A DNA stretch of 23,386 nt from positions 1 through 23,386 of the forward strand of contig NWUY0304621126.1 in NCBI GenBank assembly GCA_004151065.3, in the 5' to 3' direction. Positions 9,401 through 18,960 of this stretch are shown piece after piece. Position 1 is the first letter of the stretch; each line of letters starts with the position of its first letter. Below the pieces are notes generated by a model. That model was not told the origin of the DNA, searched no databases, and saw only the letters and a list, made by a program, of their open reading frames with translations. The translations under genes were made by a program, and so were the position numbers. The stretch comes from Larix sibirica (lineage: Eukaryota > Streptophyta > Pinopsida > Pinales > Pinaceae).

Positions 9401-9680
9401 GTTTCCCCTTTTCATCTAGGAGAGGCTACAGCTTTTATAGCAGGATTGGCAGTTTAGCCTTCAGCTAGAATTGACATTTCCTGTGAAGATGTAAACTCTC
9501 TTTAGATTGGGGCTAAGGCAGCTATGTTGGCATTCCTTGCCCACTTAGGGAGGGGTGGTCCATATAATTCAACCTAGCTCATTTATTTGCATGCCTTAAT
9601 TTACTCTTTTTCTGTTTAATAATTTATATAAGATACATTTTGAATATATATATTAGCATGTTTATAAAGATAATATATGC
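9401..9680 (+). mobile_element. Possible 3' tail of the LINE fragment
   Basis: The frame breaks up, and the sequence turns T-rich and then AT-rich (CTCTTTTTCTGTTTAATAATT at about 9604-9624), as plant LINE 3' ends often do. There is no clear poly(A) and no target-site duplication, so the end point is a guess. Confidence 0.3.
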
Positions 9681-10539
9681 AAAATAGATGCTTAGAATGT
9701 GTGTCCTATATTATATGAGGAAGGCAGGTATCTGCATGCTTTAATTGAAGGAAAACACGCATTGCAACAAAAATAGAGTTTGGCTCTTACAGATAATGCA
9801 ATCTCCTCAGTTTCATGTCCAGAAACCCTGTAAGCAACTCCCCACTGCAGCATGAAATAGAAAAAAACTAGAAAATAAGATAATGCTCTACAATTTGTTG
9901 TATCAGAATAAATGTACATGAATAATTAGCAAATCCCAAAAATGCTATAAATATTATAAAATCTAATTTAGGGGCACTTTGAAAAGTATGTCCTCAAAGG
10001 AAGAGGCTTTATTCCCCAAGGCTTTCCAAAGTGGTGACAATGGATTCTACCAACTTGAGAAAAATTAAAGCACCTCTTGCTTGGATTTGTATGACATTAG
10101 GACTTTAGACTCCTTGAAACTACTTTGTGTAGGTCATTTACTATTTCCTGAAGTTTAGCCATCAACATACATATTAGGCAATATCTAATAGAATGAAAAC
10201 AAGGGTGTTATGATCCCTCTTTTGTGACAAGTAAATTGTTTCATTGGGGGAAAGTATTGCCAATACTCTTTCTATTTTTTATAGTGAGGTGCCAAGGCAT
10301 GTTTAAGGGATCTACTTCAAACTATTTGCATAGTCATATTATTTTACAAACATAGTGGTTAGGAATTACTTGTGCTCATCGAATTTGATAGTTTAAGTGT
10401 TGTGGTTTTATCTTGTAATGGCGCATTGTATTTTAGTACAATTTGTCCTCCAGTGTAGTAATTGTCCTTTAGTGGCACACTTGTTCTTTGTGTAATGTTT
10501 GTTCTTAAGTGTCCAACTAAATTTGTAACTCACTTTGAA
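9681..10539. other. Spacer, nothing recognised
   Basis: AT-rich sequence with stops in all frames. A 75-codon minus frame (9692-9919) has no recognisable feature. A short stretch at 9990-10060 faintly resembles reverse-transcriptase text (GRGFIPQGFPKW), but it is too short to call. Confidence 0.5.
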
Positions 10540-11079
10540 GATAAGATAATTTTCTTAATGTCCAACAAGTGACCACAAGAGTAGGTCAATGGGACTCAAA
10601 ATATATGTCCGGTGTGAGTACAATGTGGGAGTGTGAAAGCAACTCCTATAAATGCTGAAAGAAAAAGAGAAAAATATAAAATAGTACATCATAAGTAAGC
10701 ATCTAGCTAAGCAAATCTCGAAATCTGACCAAATAAACCCAAAAGGAAAAAAAAAATGTATAAGTGCAAAGATACAAAGGGAGGGTCCGAGACTTGAGAT
10801 CTCGGTGCTGGACAAGAGAGAGAGATGGAGATGATGTAAAGGCCTCTTGGTCCTGATGATCAAGGGCGAAGGGGGAGATCAGTGTACCGGCTCACTGTCG
10901 GAGTCCTCTAGTGCCATGAAGGGATCTGGCTGCACGATCCTGGGGGGCATAGGAGTGAGGAAGCCCTGCTCTCCTACCATCCAAGGTCGAAGGAAATAAG
11001 CTCCAGATAGAACCCTGGCTGCTCGGCTAAGTCTTGGGGGCAGTGTGGCGGGCGGGAGCCACCCTACTCTGTACCTGTC
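10540..11079 (-). mobile_element. Possible 3' flank of the minus-strand LINE
   Basis: This lies directly downstream, on the minus strand, of the LINE coding remnant. The part next to that remnant is clearly richer in G and C than the surroundings, and it becomes AT-rich below about 10750. A 102-codon minus frame (10555-10863) encodes a hydrophobic, Phe-rich peptide that I do not recognise. It could be a LINE 3' untranslated region or unrelated sequence. Confidence 0.3.
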
Positions 11080-12088
11080 TAGAACTGGTCTGTGTCGGTC
11101 GGCCCCCCGGGGGGGAGGTCGAGAGGTCTCACAGCTCTATGGTTTGAAGTACTCCGATGATGTGCTGGCAGTCTCTTGTTGCTCTGATCTGACAAGGCAA
11201 CCTGAAAGTATTAGGTGATCCTCCTGGTAGTAACTGGGCGAGGCAGGGTCTGAAGGAACAAATATCTGTGGTTTAGTACCTATCTCATGAAGAGAGCTAG
11301 GCATCTCTGATCACGATACCAGAAGAAAGTGGAGAGGGAGCTCCCCGAGTCCCTATATAGGCAGTAGTATTGTCCTCTGATCTCATAGTAGAAGGGTCAC
11401 CTGAAAAGAAAAATCGATGTCTCCGGCTCCTATAAGTGACACATCTAGCAGATCCTATCTGGCCGCAAGATATGGTGGTCGGTCTCAATCCAGAGTCTAT
11501 TAGGCCCTACCCGAAACTGACCCAGGGGGATCCTTAGTGAGTGCATCCAATGTCTAAATGTGTATGGAGGATGGACAATGAGGTCGTCCCTCAACTCTAA
11601 GAAGTGCTAACGATAGAAAGCCATCTTAAAGCCAAGGGCCTCTAGGGGTGTGGTCCAAGTAACCTAGATGTCAATCTGTAGATGTCCTCTCCGATGGCCC
11701 GATTCATTTCATATTTAGTCGGCAGGAGGTGTCCTGGCACGCCTAGGGAGTACCGAAAGGGGCGTAGGCGCTCTGTCCCCATATATCTAAACCATATAGG
11801 ACCATAGGTCTTATAATCGTCTCTAGGAGATGAAGCTTGGACGAGATGTCCTGAAACTGGTTCTGGAAACATTGTCGCTCGAGAAGGGCAAGGGAGCCAT
11901 ACCCTTTGTTGAGCCAGGATTGGAGGGCTTGTCGCATGCTAAAACAAGGCCCCACAAACTGGACCCCCAAGTAGGTGTACGTTGTCGTGATCTCAGTGAT
12001 CTCCTCCCCCCCAAAAGAATAAATGCATGGTGGCAAGAAAGCTCTTCGATGCATTAAAGATCATAACCTTTCTTTTACCCAGGTTTAC
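11080..12088 (-). mobile_element. LINE remnant: reverse-transcriptase end, Cys finger and C-terminal tail
   Basis: About 1 kb of one non-LTR retrotransposon can be followed through frameshifts on the minus strand. From 12088 it reads VNLGKRKVMIFNASKSFLAT, the usual text after the polymerase active site. A frameshift near 12020 leads to the open frame 11743-12054, with YTYLGVQFVGPCFS, a thumb-like segment and VLYGLDIWGQS. After a poorly aligned middle, a third frame (about 11640-11080) gives LELRDDLIVHP and RLWIETDHH. It then gives a decayed finger (C-x-x-C at 11441-11450, then EPET, then PFYYEIRGQYYCLYRD) and WYRDQRCLALFMR. The tail includes RRIT, a stop, then YFQ, and ends at a TAG at 11080. 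Stops interrupt the finger region. The endonuclease, fingers and palm of the polymerase are missing beyond 12088, a truncation typical of LINE insertions only at the 5' side. It is a different lineage from the fragment at 9.04-9.4 kb. Confidence 0.85.
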
Positions 12089-12600
12089 CGTGTTATGCCA
12101 TATACTGTATATGGATTTTTGCACTCAGTTTTACTTGGATTCCATACTACTTTTTAGCCCATAGCTGCTTCTTGGGTTTTCTGATGCACAATTCTATGGG
12201 TGATTTACTAATATACCATGATGAGATGCTATGCCATGTGATAATGATATATTACTGATGAGGATGATGGATTATATAATGCTTTACTTCCTTTATATGT
12301 TGCTTACTGCTGATCAGTTGCCTTTAATGATGAGTATGACTAGTAGTACTTTGCATAGGTTGACGAGGGTGAAGGTGGATTCTTTGGTGACATGCTAGTA
12401 CTTAGCAATCTGTTAATCTTGCATGTATTATGATTTTGACTTAGTGGACTACCTCCCCCTTCTCTGGGTGACATCATTTACTTTGTCATCCATCCACATC
12501 ACTCCATATTTTGTCCTCATCCCATTGACCTTTATTTGGTGGCTTGACTCTTGCTTTCCCCTTTGTGTATTTATAACCCCGGTGCTTCACTAAACTGTGC
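12089..12600. other. Spacer with nuclear-like texture
   Basis: No gene is recognised. The sequence is T-rich and ends with a pyrimidine-rich stretch followed by TGTATTTATAACC (about 12566-12578), a TATA-like box. Such an arrangement can mark an LTR or a promoter, but no matching second LTR is visible. Confidence 0.4.
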
Positions 12601-12759
12601 CTAAAGGCTCTGGTGTTGTAGCAACTCCTCTGTGCAGGAAGCTTTCGGGTCAAGTCCCGTAGCCGGCTGCCAATAGTCAGGAAGAGCTACCATTGAGCAA
12701 TGCCTTATCCTGGAACCCAGTTTATTACCCATGATTTACTATTACTGGAATAAATAGGT

Positions 12760-12853
12760 AACACTGTCGGGGCTATATACGCCTGGCTGGCAGAAGTGCT
12801 ATGCCTATAATTACCGTGGCAACTCTGTCGGGGCTATATACGCTCGCTGGCAG
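12760..12853 (+). repeat. Direct repeat, 33-34 bp spaced 61 bp
   Basis: Copies at 12760-12793 and 12821-12853 share CTGTCGGGGCTATATACGC and a CTGGCAG end, with small differences. The segments after each copy are only weakly alike, so this is either a diverged 61-bp tandem duplication or two copies of a dispersed piece. Confidence 0.8.
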
Positions 12854-14460
12854 CGGAGCTAAGGCCGTGTCAGTAATGGACTCCAAAGGTATGCCAAGGC
12901 CGGTATCTTCCAGTAATATGTGCTATAAAAAAGGAAAATATAAAAAGAAAAGTGCTTATTGTTGCGGGTTTACAGGAAAGGTACCTCATTACACCATCCT
13001 TCTACTTGACACAGTCATATATATATATATTATGGTGACCACAAAGCTCCCGTATTCCCTCATCCTGAGTCATTCACCCGGACTAAGGCCAATTCACTTG
13101 ACTTACCTTGGTCTCTTCCATACCTACCCCAGAGAAGAACCCAGTCCTTTTGTAAACATCATAATTAATGTATTATTAGCAGAGACCTGGTGCATAGTGT
13201 GTTGCTTGATTATTTCTCCGACGAACTTATTAAAATATATATGAAGTATATAATCTTGCTTGCAGGACTGGTCATATGATGACTCATGTTGAGTGACTTT
13301 CTTACTTTGTGTACATTCACTGCCTACATGTACACTGTTACTGGTCCATCTGGGACACTTATTAGCAGCTCATCAGCATCATACAGATTATTCAGGAACA
13401 TACAGAGACATCATAAGTATCTCCTTCAGCTCATACAGGTTTTCAGTGACTATTTGCAGCCTGTCCCTGTTTTAAGGGACCAATGACCATATTTATTGAT
13501 GCACATGGGTCAAAGTATGAATTTAGATGGAGCAATACTTGAAACGTACATGCTTCCGCGGCAGAAAAGGAAAATATAGGCTTTCTATTAGCGTAAGCCG
13601 GTCAATTAGATGAAAAGACCAAAACCTTGTGATGAAGGACGAGTTAATTTAAGTTGCTGGATGCTTTGTTGGTCCTTTGGTCTTGAAAAGAGGTTGGTTC
13701 AGAGTGGGACCACTTCTAAGATATCATCATGTGTATTTCAATATTACTTTACAATGATTATATCCCGATTTCAGTATTATATTGAGAGAGAGTGGAAAGT
13801 CTTAAAGATGGTAGGAGTACGCTATATAGAAGGAATCGTTATAGCGTAAGTAAGGTAAGGCATAACGTATTGAAAGCCAGTAAGTAAGTCATGCATTATA
13901 TCGATCATGCTGTCCCCCCACTATAAAGATATCGGAGAACGAAGAGAGTAAGAGTTGAATTCGTTGTAACGTACATAATTACATAGTCCATTTAGTAATG
14001 AGAGTTATAAAATATTGAAATAATCTATTTTGGATCACTAATATAGTATAATCGGAAAAGAGAGAGGCCAGTCCCTTGCCGTAGTGGGTAGTAAAAGGAG
14101 GGGATGAAAGGATGAAACCCCAAAAGCGAATAAAAAGTCCAAGCCTCCCTCTACCAGATGAATCACTTTCAAGTTCCTCCCTATAAACTGTATAAGCTTT
14201 ATTACCTGCCTAAGCGGGGATATCAATTAGCACCCAACTTACCTGCCTTAGTTAAACCCTCACGACACCCTGACTTCACTTTAGATGCTCTGGCAAACCC
14301 ACGAACCAGCCTATCACAGCCAGCTTATAACGTTACAATTATAAGATCCACCTAGAAACAAAAGCATATCCAGATAGATCATACCCAGTAGTTTAGCCAT
14401 AAGCAACACGAGTGGAAGAGACAAAGACTGGGGATGTATGGCAGAACCAAAAGAAACCCC
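12854..14460. other. Spacer with an AT microsatellite, no supportable gene
   Basis: The longest open frame of the window lies at 12801-13244 (147 codons). It begins inside the direct repeat and crosses (AT)7 at 13017-13030. It has no recognisable domain and ends in AT-rich sequence, so I regard it as fortuitous. Other frames (13286-13486, 13610-13849, 14158-14355) also show nothing. Confidence 0.5.
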
Positions 14461-15342
14461 ACCTTGCTCTCCCTTACGGTCAAGCAAGCTTTTCCTTGAG
14501 AAACTAAACTTCGTTCTATGATATTTTTAGGCCACGATGATTCATCACTCCATCAAGACCTCAATGGCTAAAATAATTGCATTCCGGCTGGCATGAATAA
14601 GATACTTTTGCTTGCCCTGGAATTGGGTTTACCCCTAATAATGTTCCCCCTAAGAATAATGTATGTATTTAGGCGCCGCCTCATCAATGAAAGTTACCGG
14701 CATGAGATGAGTCATTACTTCAAAGAGATCCGCCATAAGAGCTATCTATGGTGAAGCGTGGATCCAAAGATGCGGAATGCAGGGTGAAGCGTGGTTATTC
14801 CGAGGTGATGCTCAGGACCATATCTGCCCGTTCGAAGGAAGGGTTCCCTTACACCTACCTCTGTTAGTAAGGAGGTTAAGACTCACCCTTTTCTGCTAGT
14901 CATTCGGTAAAAAACTAGACAGCCCCGGAAGTGCCTTCTTTCTATGTCTTAAGGTAAAAGAAAATGTAAGCTTGCCGGCAACAAATGTACTTCATAACGA
15001 AAGTATGTCTTTGGTAACTGACAGAACGCTGAGCCATACCAGTCAGCCAAGGATTAGTTTGAAGGGTAGGGCCTTCCTTTAAAAGGAGGAACACTTAACC
15101 AAACAAGTGTGGTCACTAAGAACGATGAACTCCCTGTTGTATCTGTCAAAATAAGGTCAACAGGTCCATGGCTCACCTTGGAGGGACATGCTTTCCCAGT
15201 ATGGCTAGAGCTCTTCATATGGGAACTCGAAACTAACGCATCTGAACAAGGCTTACTCCGTTGAGGGGGCAAATAAGGATATTACTTTCCACCATAAGAT
15301 GCCATTCGGGCCTTTGGGCTACAGGGTCCTTATTCACCTATT
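14461..15342. other. Spacer with short repeats
   Basis: This holds copy 2 of the dispersed motif CAAGCAAGCTT at 14467-14493. It also holds two copies of GGTGAAGCGTGG, at 14750-14761 and 14783-14794, 33 bp apart. No gene is recognised. The opposite-strand frame 15054-15272 is Ser-rich without family features. Confidence 0.5.
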
Positions 15343-15591
15343 TTGAAATACCTTGCCCTTATGAGCTTGTTTCTGAGCTGGTCTCCTAGAAAGAACTCCC
15401 TTATATATAAAATACTTCAAATACTTAACTATAAAGAAAGGGAAATATTTGAAAGACCCATAAAAGGAGATCTCTCAAACAACTATAAAAAACTTCAAAG
15501 ACTTAACCATAAAGTTTCTCATTTTATAATAAATAAGGGTAATAAATCTTTGAGGGGCGAGTTCGGGGAAATAGAGATTCCTGAAAGGTAA
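15343..15591 (+). CDS. Unrecognised 82-codon open frame with an internal repeat
   Basis: The ATG frame is 82 codons long and its second half is Lys/Asn/Glu-rich. It carries a diverged internal repeat: AAATACTTCAAATACTTAAC near 15411 and AAAACTTCAAAGACTTAACC near 15490, giving KILQILNYKERE and KKLQRLNHKVSH. The 78-bp spacing keeps frame. I recognise no family, and no transmembrane segment or signal is convincing. Low GC and repetition make a chance frame quite possible. It is listed because composition and length are among the most protein-like in the window. Confidence 0.2.
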   Translation: MKYLALMSLFLSWSPRKNSLIYKILQILNYKEREIFERPIKGDLSNNYKKLQRLNHKVSHFIINKGNKSLRGEFGEIEIPER

Positions 15592-15615
15592 AGTAAGGTC
15601 CTGATAAACTCTCTC

Positions 15616-15637
15616 ATATATATATATATATATATAT
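15616..15637. repeat. (AT)11 microsatellite
   Basis: This is a pure AT dinucleotide run, just downstream of the open frame at 15343-15591. Confidence 0.95.
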
Positions 15638-15639
15638 TC

Positions 15640-15959
15640 ATTGAGGCTGGCTTAAAGAACCATGCTCCTACCCTGTACTATTGATCAAGCCTCTCCTTCC
15701 TTTGCCTTTGTTCTATTCGCTGCAGGATAAAAAACTAGCACGGGTAAACTTTAATAGGTTAATAAACTGTTTACTTATATGAGGATTATATTTACCAGAG
15801 AGTCTAAAAGTGGTGACCGCTATCGCATGCACTAAATGTTTTATGATTACTTATATAATGTGTTATCTGTCGTCCTTATTTGGAATAAATAATAAGGGGA
15901 ATACTTGATTACAGGCTAACTTGACAAGAGTAAGCATCCCTCTCATTTGAGAGCCATAC
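15640..15959. other. Spacer, nothing recognised
   Basis: Mixed AT-rich sequence. No open frame or repeat of note. Confidence 0.5.
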
Positions 15960-16611
15960 ATTGAGCAAGAGATACCTTGGGAAAGACGCAAGAGACCAAG
16001 GGGAGGAAGCAACGGGAAGGGCAGTCGCAGTTCCAGTCCCGGTTTAAGTTGATTCCGAACCAGCAGTTTCAGCTGCACCACCGCCACCACTATCTTGCCT
16101 ATAATCCCTTCCAGCACGAGTAGCATCCCTTCCAGGGTTATAGCCGGAAATAAAGATAGCAACAGAAAAGGCATAGGCAGTATGGGTTTAATTAGAACCC
16201 TTTCATAACAACTATTAAGGGTAGCATAGGCCGTATAGGCAAGAGTATAAGCATAGGTAGCATCCTAACTAGTTATAGTTATTGACCCAGCAGCTTCCCC
16301 ACCACTATCTTTTCCAGGTAAAGCACCTAAGGCAGTCGCAGGAGAAGCAGAGGTAGCAGCATACCTTCCAGCTCCATTTTTAGATCGAGAGTCATACCCT
16401 GTAGCTTCTCTTCGCCCGGTTCCATTTATAGTTCCAGCCCCATTAATTTCAGTCTTGGATCCTGTTCGAGTGCCAGCCAATGGTAGCGGATCCAGCAGCA
16501 AAGGTAGCAGCATAAGAGGCAGGTGTATTTCCAAATCCCTGACTTAGTAGCAGATCCAGTTCCATACCCCGTTGACTCAGTGAAAGCACATGGATCCATC
16601 TGGGTCCCGAA
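15960..16611 (+). repeat. Codon-phased low-complexity tract 3
   Basis: The tract is rich in CAG/GTA/CCA words (GGTAGCAGC, TTCCAG, AGATCC). Part of it is internally duplicated: CCACCACTATCTTgCC at about 16083 and CCACCACTATCTTTTCC at about 16298, each followed by a GCAC word. Both strands hold long open frames (minus 15863-16174 and 16265-16534), as triplet repeats do. The end module GGATCCATCTGGGTCCCGA (16593-16611) matches 7164-7182 at 17 of 19 bases. Ser/Arg-rich peptide appears in one frame, as in tracts 1 and 2. Confidence 0.55.
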
Positions 16612-16638
16612 CTCCCTTTAGTCGAGCAAGCTTTCGCC
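16611..16638 (+). repeat. Dispersed AGTCGAGCAAGC motif, copy 3
   Basis: CTCCCTTTAGTCGAGCAAGC is nearly the same as the copy at 1154-1176 (CCCTTTAGTCAAGCAAGC). Confidence 0.6.
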
Positions 16639-16888
16639 CCCAGATGCGCTATATCAGTCCACTTAGTTATAGCGGTAGCCTCATACCAATGGTAAGCATG
16701 AGCCCTATAGGATAAGATTTCATTTTCATCTTACTCTCCATGAGATATTCCTCTTCGAAACTACCGCAGAAGAATGGTAAGACTAAGGCTATTACCTAAG
16801 GCGCAAGTAAGAAAGAGAGAAAGTGTCCAGCAGTTAAGAGAGCTAAGACTTCAGCTAGTCCAGTTTGTCCCTCCGCCTGGAGCCCTAT
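16639..16888. other. Spacer, nothing recognised
   Basis: No gene or distinctive repeat seen. Confidence 0.5.
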
Positions 16889-16985
16889 GGACACTAGAGC
16901 TTTAGTCTTCTTGGTCCAGATAAAAAGCCTTAAGAGAGAGTCTCTTAGTCCAAGCAGCAGAGAAACAAGCCCTAAGAGAGTCTTC
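16889..16985 (-). repeat. Inverted repeat partner A (pairs with 23117-23170)
   Basis: Read on the minus strand, this matches the plus strand at 23117-23170: a GGGCTTG, TTTCTCTG, CTTGGAC segment, then CAAGAAGACTAAAGCT. Copy A contains 34 extra nucleotides between two TGGAC pentamers, plus an extra CTG. The word CTTAGTCCAAGCAG inside it recurs at 17399-17412 and, diverged, near 19668-19681. Confidence 0.75.
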
Positions 16986-17803
16986 TCCAGCGTATTTAAA
17001 GATTTCACTTATGAATGATTCTTCCACTCTTTGTAACCGGCTAGTCCCCCCGTTAGTGGTGGTCTCCCATCAAACCCCCAAACTGGATATGTTTCTCTAA
17101 ATAAAAACCGCCAATGATACTGAGACTTAGTGTTTTAATCTGCTGTTCCCGAACCTTGTTGTTTAACCATTCTTCTACTCAATGAGCTTTATTTCTTGCC
17201 TTTAAGAGAGTCTTGTCCGTCCATTGGAGTTCAGATCGTCTTAAGCTGAATAGACAGAATACTTACAAGTCTTGGAGAAGAGTCTTATGGATTTATTGAT
17301 CACTGGATTTCTAGATTGAACTTAAGAATGCATTCTTCTATAAGGTCTTGAAGGTCTTGCCTTGGTCCTGTGCTGGGAAACTCGCCCAAATAGACAAGCT
17401 TCTTAGTCCAAGCAGTTAGTCTTAGCCCTACGAACTTACTGCTGCCTTTCAAATCTTGCCTTAGCCTAGCCTTTCCGTTGTCAGCCTTGTCCTTTCAGCC
17501 GCCGTAAGATAGCCCTTATTTTATGATGCACGCATAGAGAAGTTGTTCATACTAGTTATGCGCATGGTAACTTGAACTCAATATATACGGGGAGTAGCTC
17601 AGCGAATCCTTCTCATTCAGCTAGAACAAAGAATGGGCCTGCTGTTCCTAATAAACCTTAATTCTAAGAGCTCTAGCAAATAAGCTATAGGTTTTTTTCC
17701 TTTCCTTTTTCAATAGGATAAGACTTCGGAAACCTAACCAGCAGACCTCGCCATAACAGCTGGACCTACTAATATTACAACCTATTAATTTCAATATTGC
17801 CAT
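16986..17803. other. Spacer with recurring AGTCTT/CCAAGCAG words
   Basis: There is no gene. TTAAGAGAGTCTTGTCC (about 17202) resembles CTAAGAGAGTCTTCTCC (about 16972), and CTTAGTCCAAGCAG recurs at 17399-17412. GAGCTCTAGCAAATAAGCTA (from 17668) recurs at 20571-20619, where a 24-nt insertion splits it. Confidence 0.55.
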
Positions 17804-17890
17804 GGAGACGTTTAACTTGTCCATTGTGTTTATCCCGATTCCCATACAATAAGTAAAGGAGGTTTGACGTACAGGCTTACTACGTTGGTT

Positions 17891-18060
17891 TTGAAAGGTC
17901 TTTCAGTTACTTTGTTGTAATCCATGGGCTTCAAAGGCACGGGAGGGTTGGGGAAAGATGAACAAGGACAGCTCCCCAGTTGTAGATATGAGGCCTAAGG
18001 GTCTAGGATTAGGGACAAACCCTTATGTTTCTAGCACCAAAAAGAAAGACTTGCAGTCCA
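17891..18060 (+). pseudogene. Frameshifted G-patch domain remnant (GPKOW/Spp2-like)
   Basis: One frame from 17891 reads LKGLSVTLL, a stop at 17918, then SMGFKGTGGLGKDEQGQL. A second frame, shifted near 17970-17978, continues SPVVDMRPKGLGLGTNPYVS. Together these follow the G-patch order: a hydrophobic helix, M-G-F/W, G-x-G-L-G-K, x-Q-G and a final R-x-K-G-L-G-L-G. The RPKGLGLG ending recalls GPKOW/Spp2-type spliceosomal G-patch proteins, which activate DEAH helicases, but plant retroelements also carry G-patches. The second frame stays open to 18170 (ATG at 17958, 70 codons) with a Lys-rich tail, and no KOW domain is seen. One stop and one frameshift make it non-functional as written. The family link is inference from short motifs. 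Confidence 0.5.
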
Positions 18061-18960
18061 CCTTCACCCTCGCAACGGACAAAGAGGCAAAGTTCCATAA
18101 GCTTATAGAATATCTTAGTAAGGGGAGCCCTATGGCACCTATATCTCCCCAGCAGCAGGACACCCAATAAGGCCAATAAGGCCTGGCTCAAACAATTAAT
18201 GGGTATAAAGAAGTAGAACAATATAAAGAGGGGAACTACAGGGGAGGAGTCAAAGAATAGAGCAGAGGAAGCTGCATATAAAATATAGAGGAAGAAGCAA
18301 AAAGTAAAAAAGTGGAGGAAGCGGAGTTTTAAGCTTGTTAATTTAATGTTTTCTCTTTTGCTTTTGGTTTAGGTACGGTCTTGTATGCCCAGGAGCTGGG
18401 TACAGAAATCATGTTTTGAAATGTATATGCACCTGCGGAACATATGGTCATTCGAGGTAGATATAAGCCTAGGTCCTTCCTAGCAATTTGAGGTGATCTA
18501 TAAGTCTTAGATGTATTGCACCAACTTTCAGCCAGCACTTTAGTAAATAGCTATTTTCTCCCCGGTGTGGTAAACTAACTGAAAGCCATAAAATTAGTTA
18601 CGCCCTTTATTAGTGGTATACTCATAGAAAAGCGAGTAAGTTCGTACCTCCCCCTATAGTGTAGCGCACGGACTTACAGCCAGCCATTCAAGGTGGATCA
18701 GCTAGCTACTCCAACTCCCAATGTGTATGATCCAACTCCCGAGGTGTTTTACTTGCTTGCCTGTCCAAGAGGGTCCTTGCCCCATACAGCTGCCAGTCAT
18801 ATATACAATCCCTATAGGGTTTTATTACTCCTACCAGTGATCCAATGGGGGAATCAACACAGTGATCCATAGGAAGGATAAGTCCCACATAGCAGATAGG
18901 AAGGAGAAAATAAGTTACCCATAAGCATGAGTCCGTGGGAAATATATTGGGTGTTACATC
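18061..18960. other. Spacer after the G-patch remnant
   Basis: 18180-18320 is purine-rich with Glu/Lys-coding triplets and stops, possibly a decayed extension of the G-patch protein tail. CCAATGGGGGAATCAACA (18843-18860) recurs slightly diverged at 21019-21035. No intact gene. Confidence 0.45.

Noticed and set aside
9990-10060. GRGFIPQGFPKW peptide resembling LINE polymerase text
   Set aside because: Too short, followed by stops, and located downstream of the LINE C-terminal fragment, which is the wrong order for one element.
11102-11117. CCCCCCGGGGGG palindrome as a regulatory site
   Set aside because: It falls within the LINE tail coding text (PPGG) and is explained by that.
12640-12662. 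TTTCGGGTCAAGTCCCG resembles a tRNA T-arm
   Set aside because: The loop is one base short of canonical, and no matching acceptor, D-arm or anticodon arm can be folded upstream.
12801-13244. 147-codon open frame, the longest in the window
   Set aside because: It starts in a direct repeat, crosses an AT microsatellite, has no recognisable domain and has no upstream coding signal.
15280-15345. MPFG-like peptide resembling a retroelement reverse transcriptase
   Set aside because: Only four residues fit. The residues after MPFG and the flanks do not follow the family pattern.
17590-17630. GGGGAGTAGCTCAGCG resembles a tRNA 5' end
   Set aside because: No D-stem closure, anticodon arm or complementary 3' acceptor follows.
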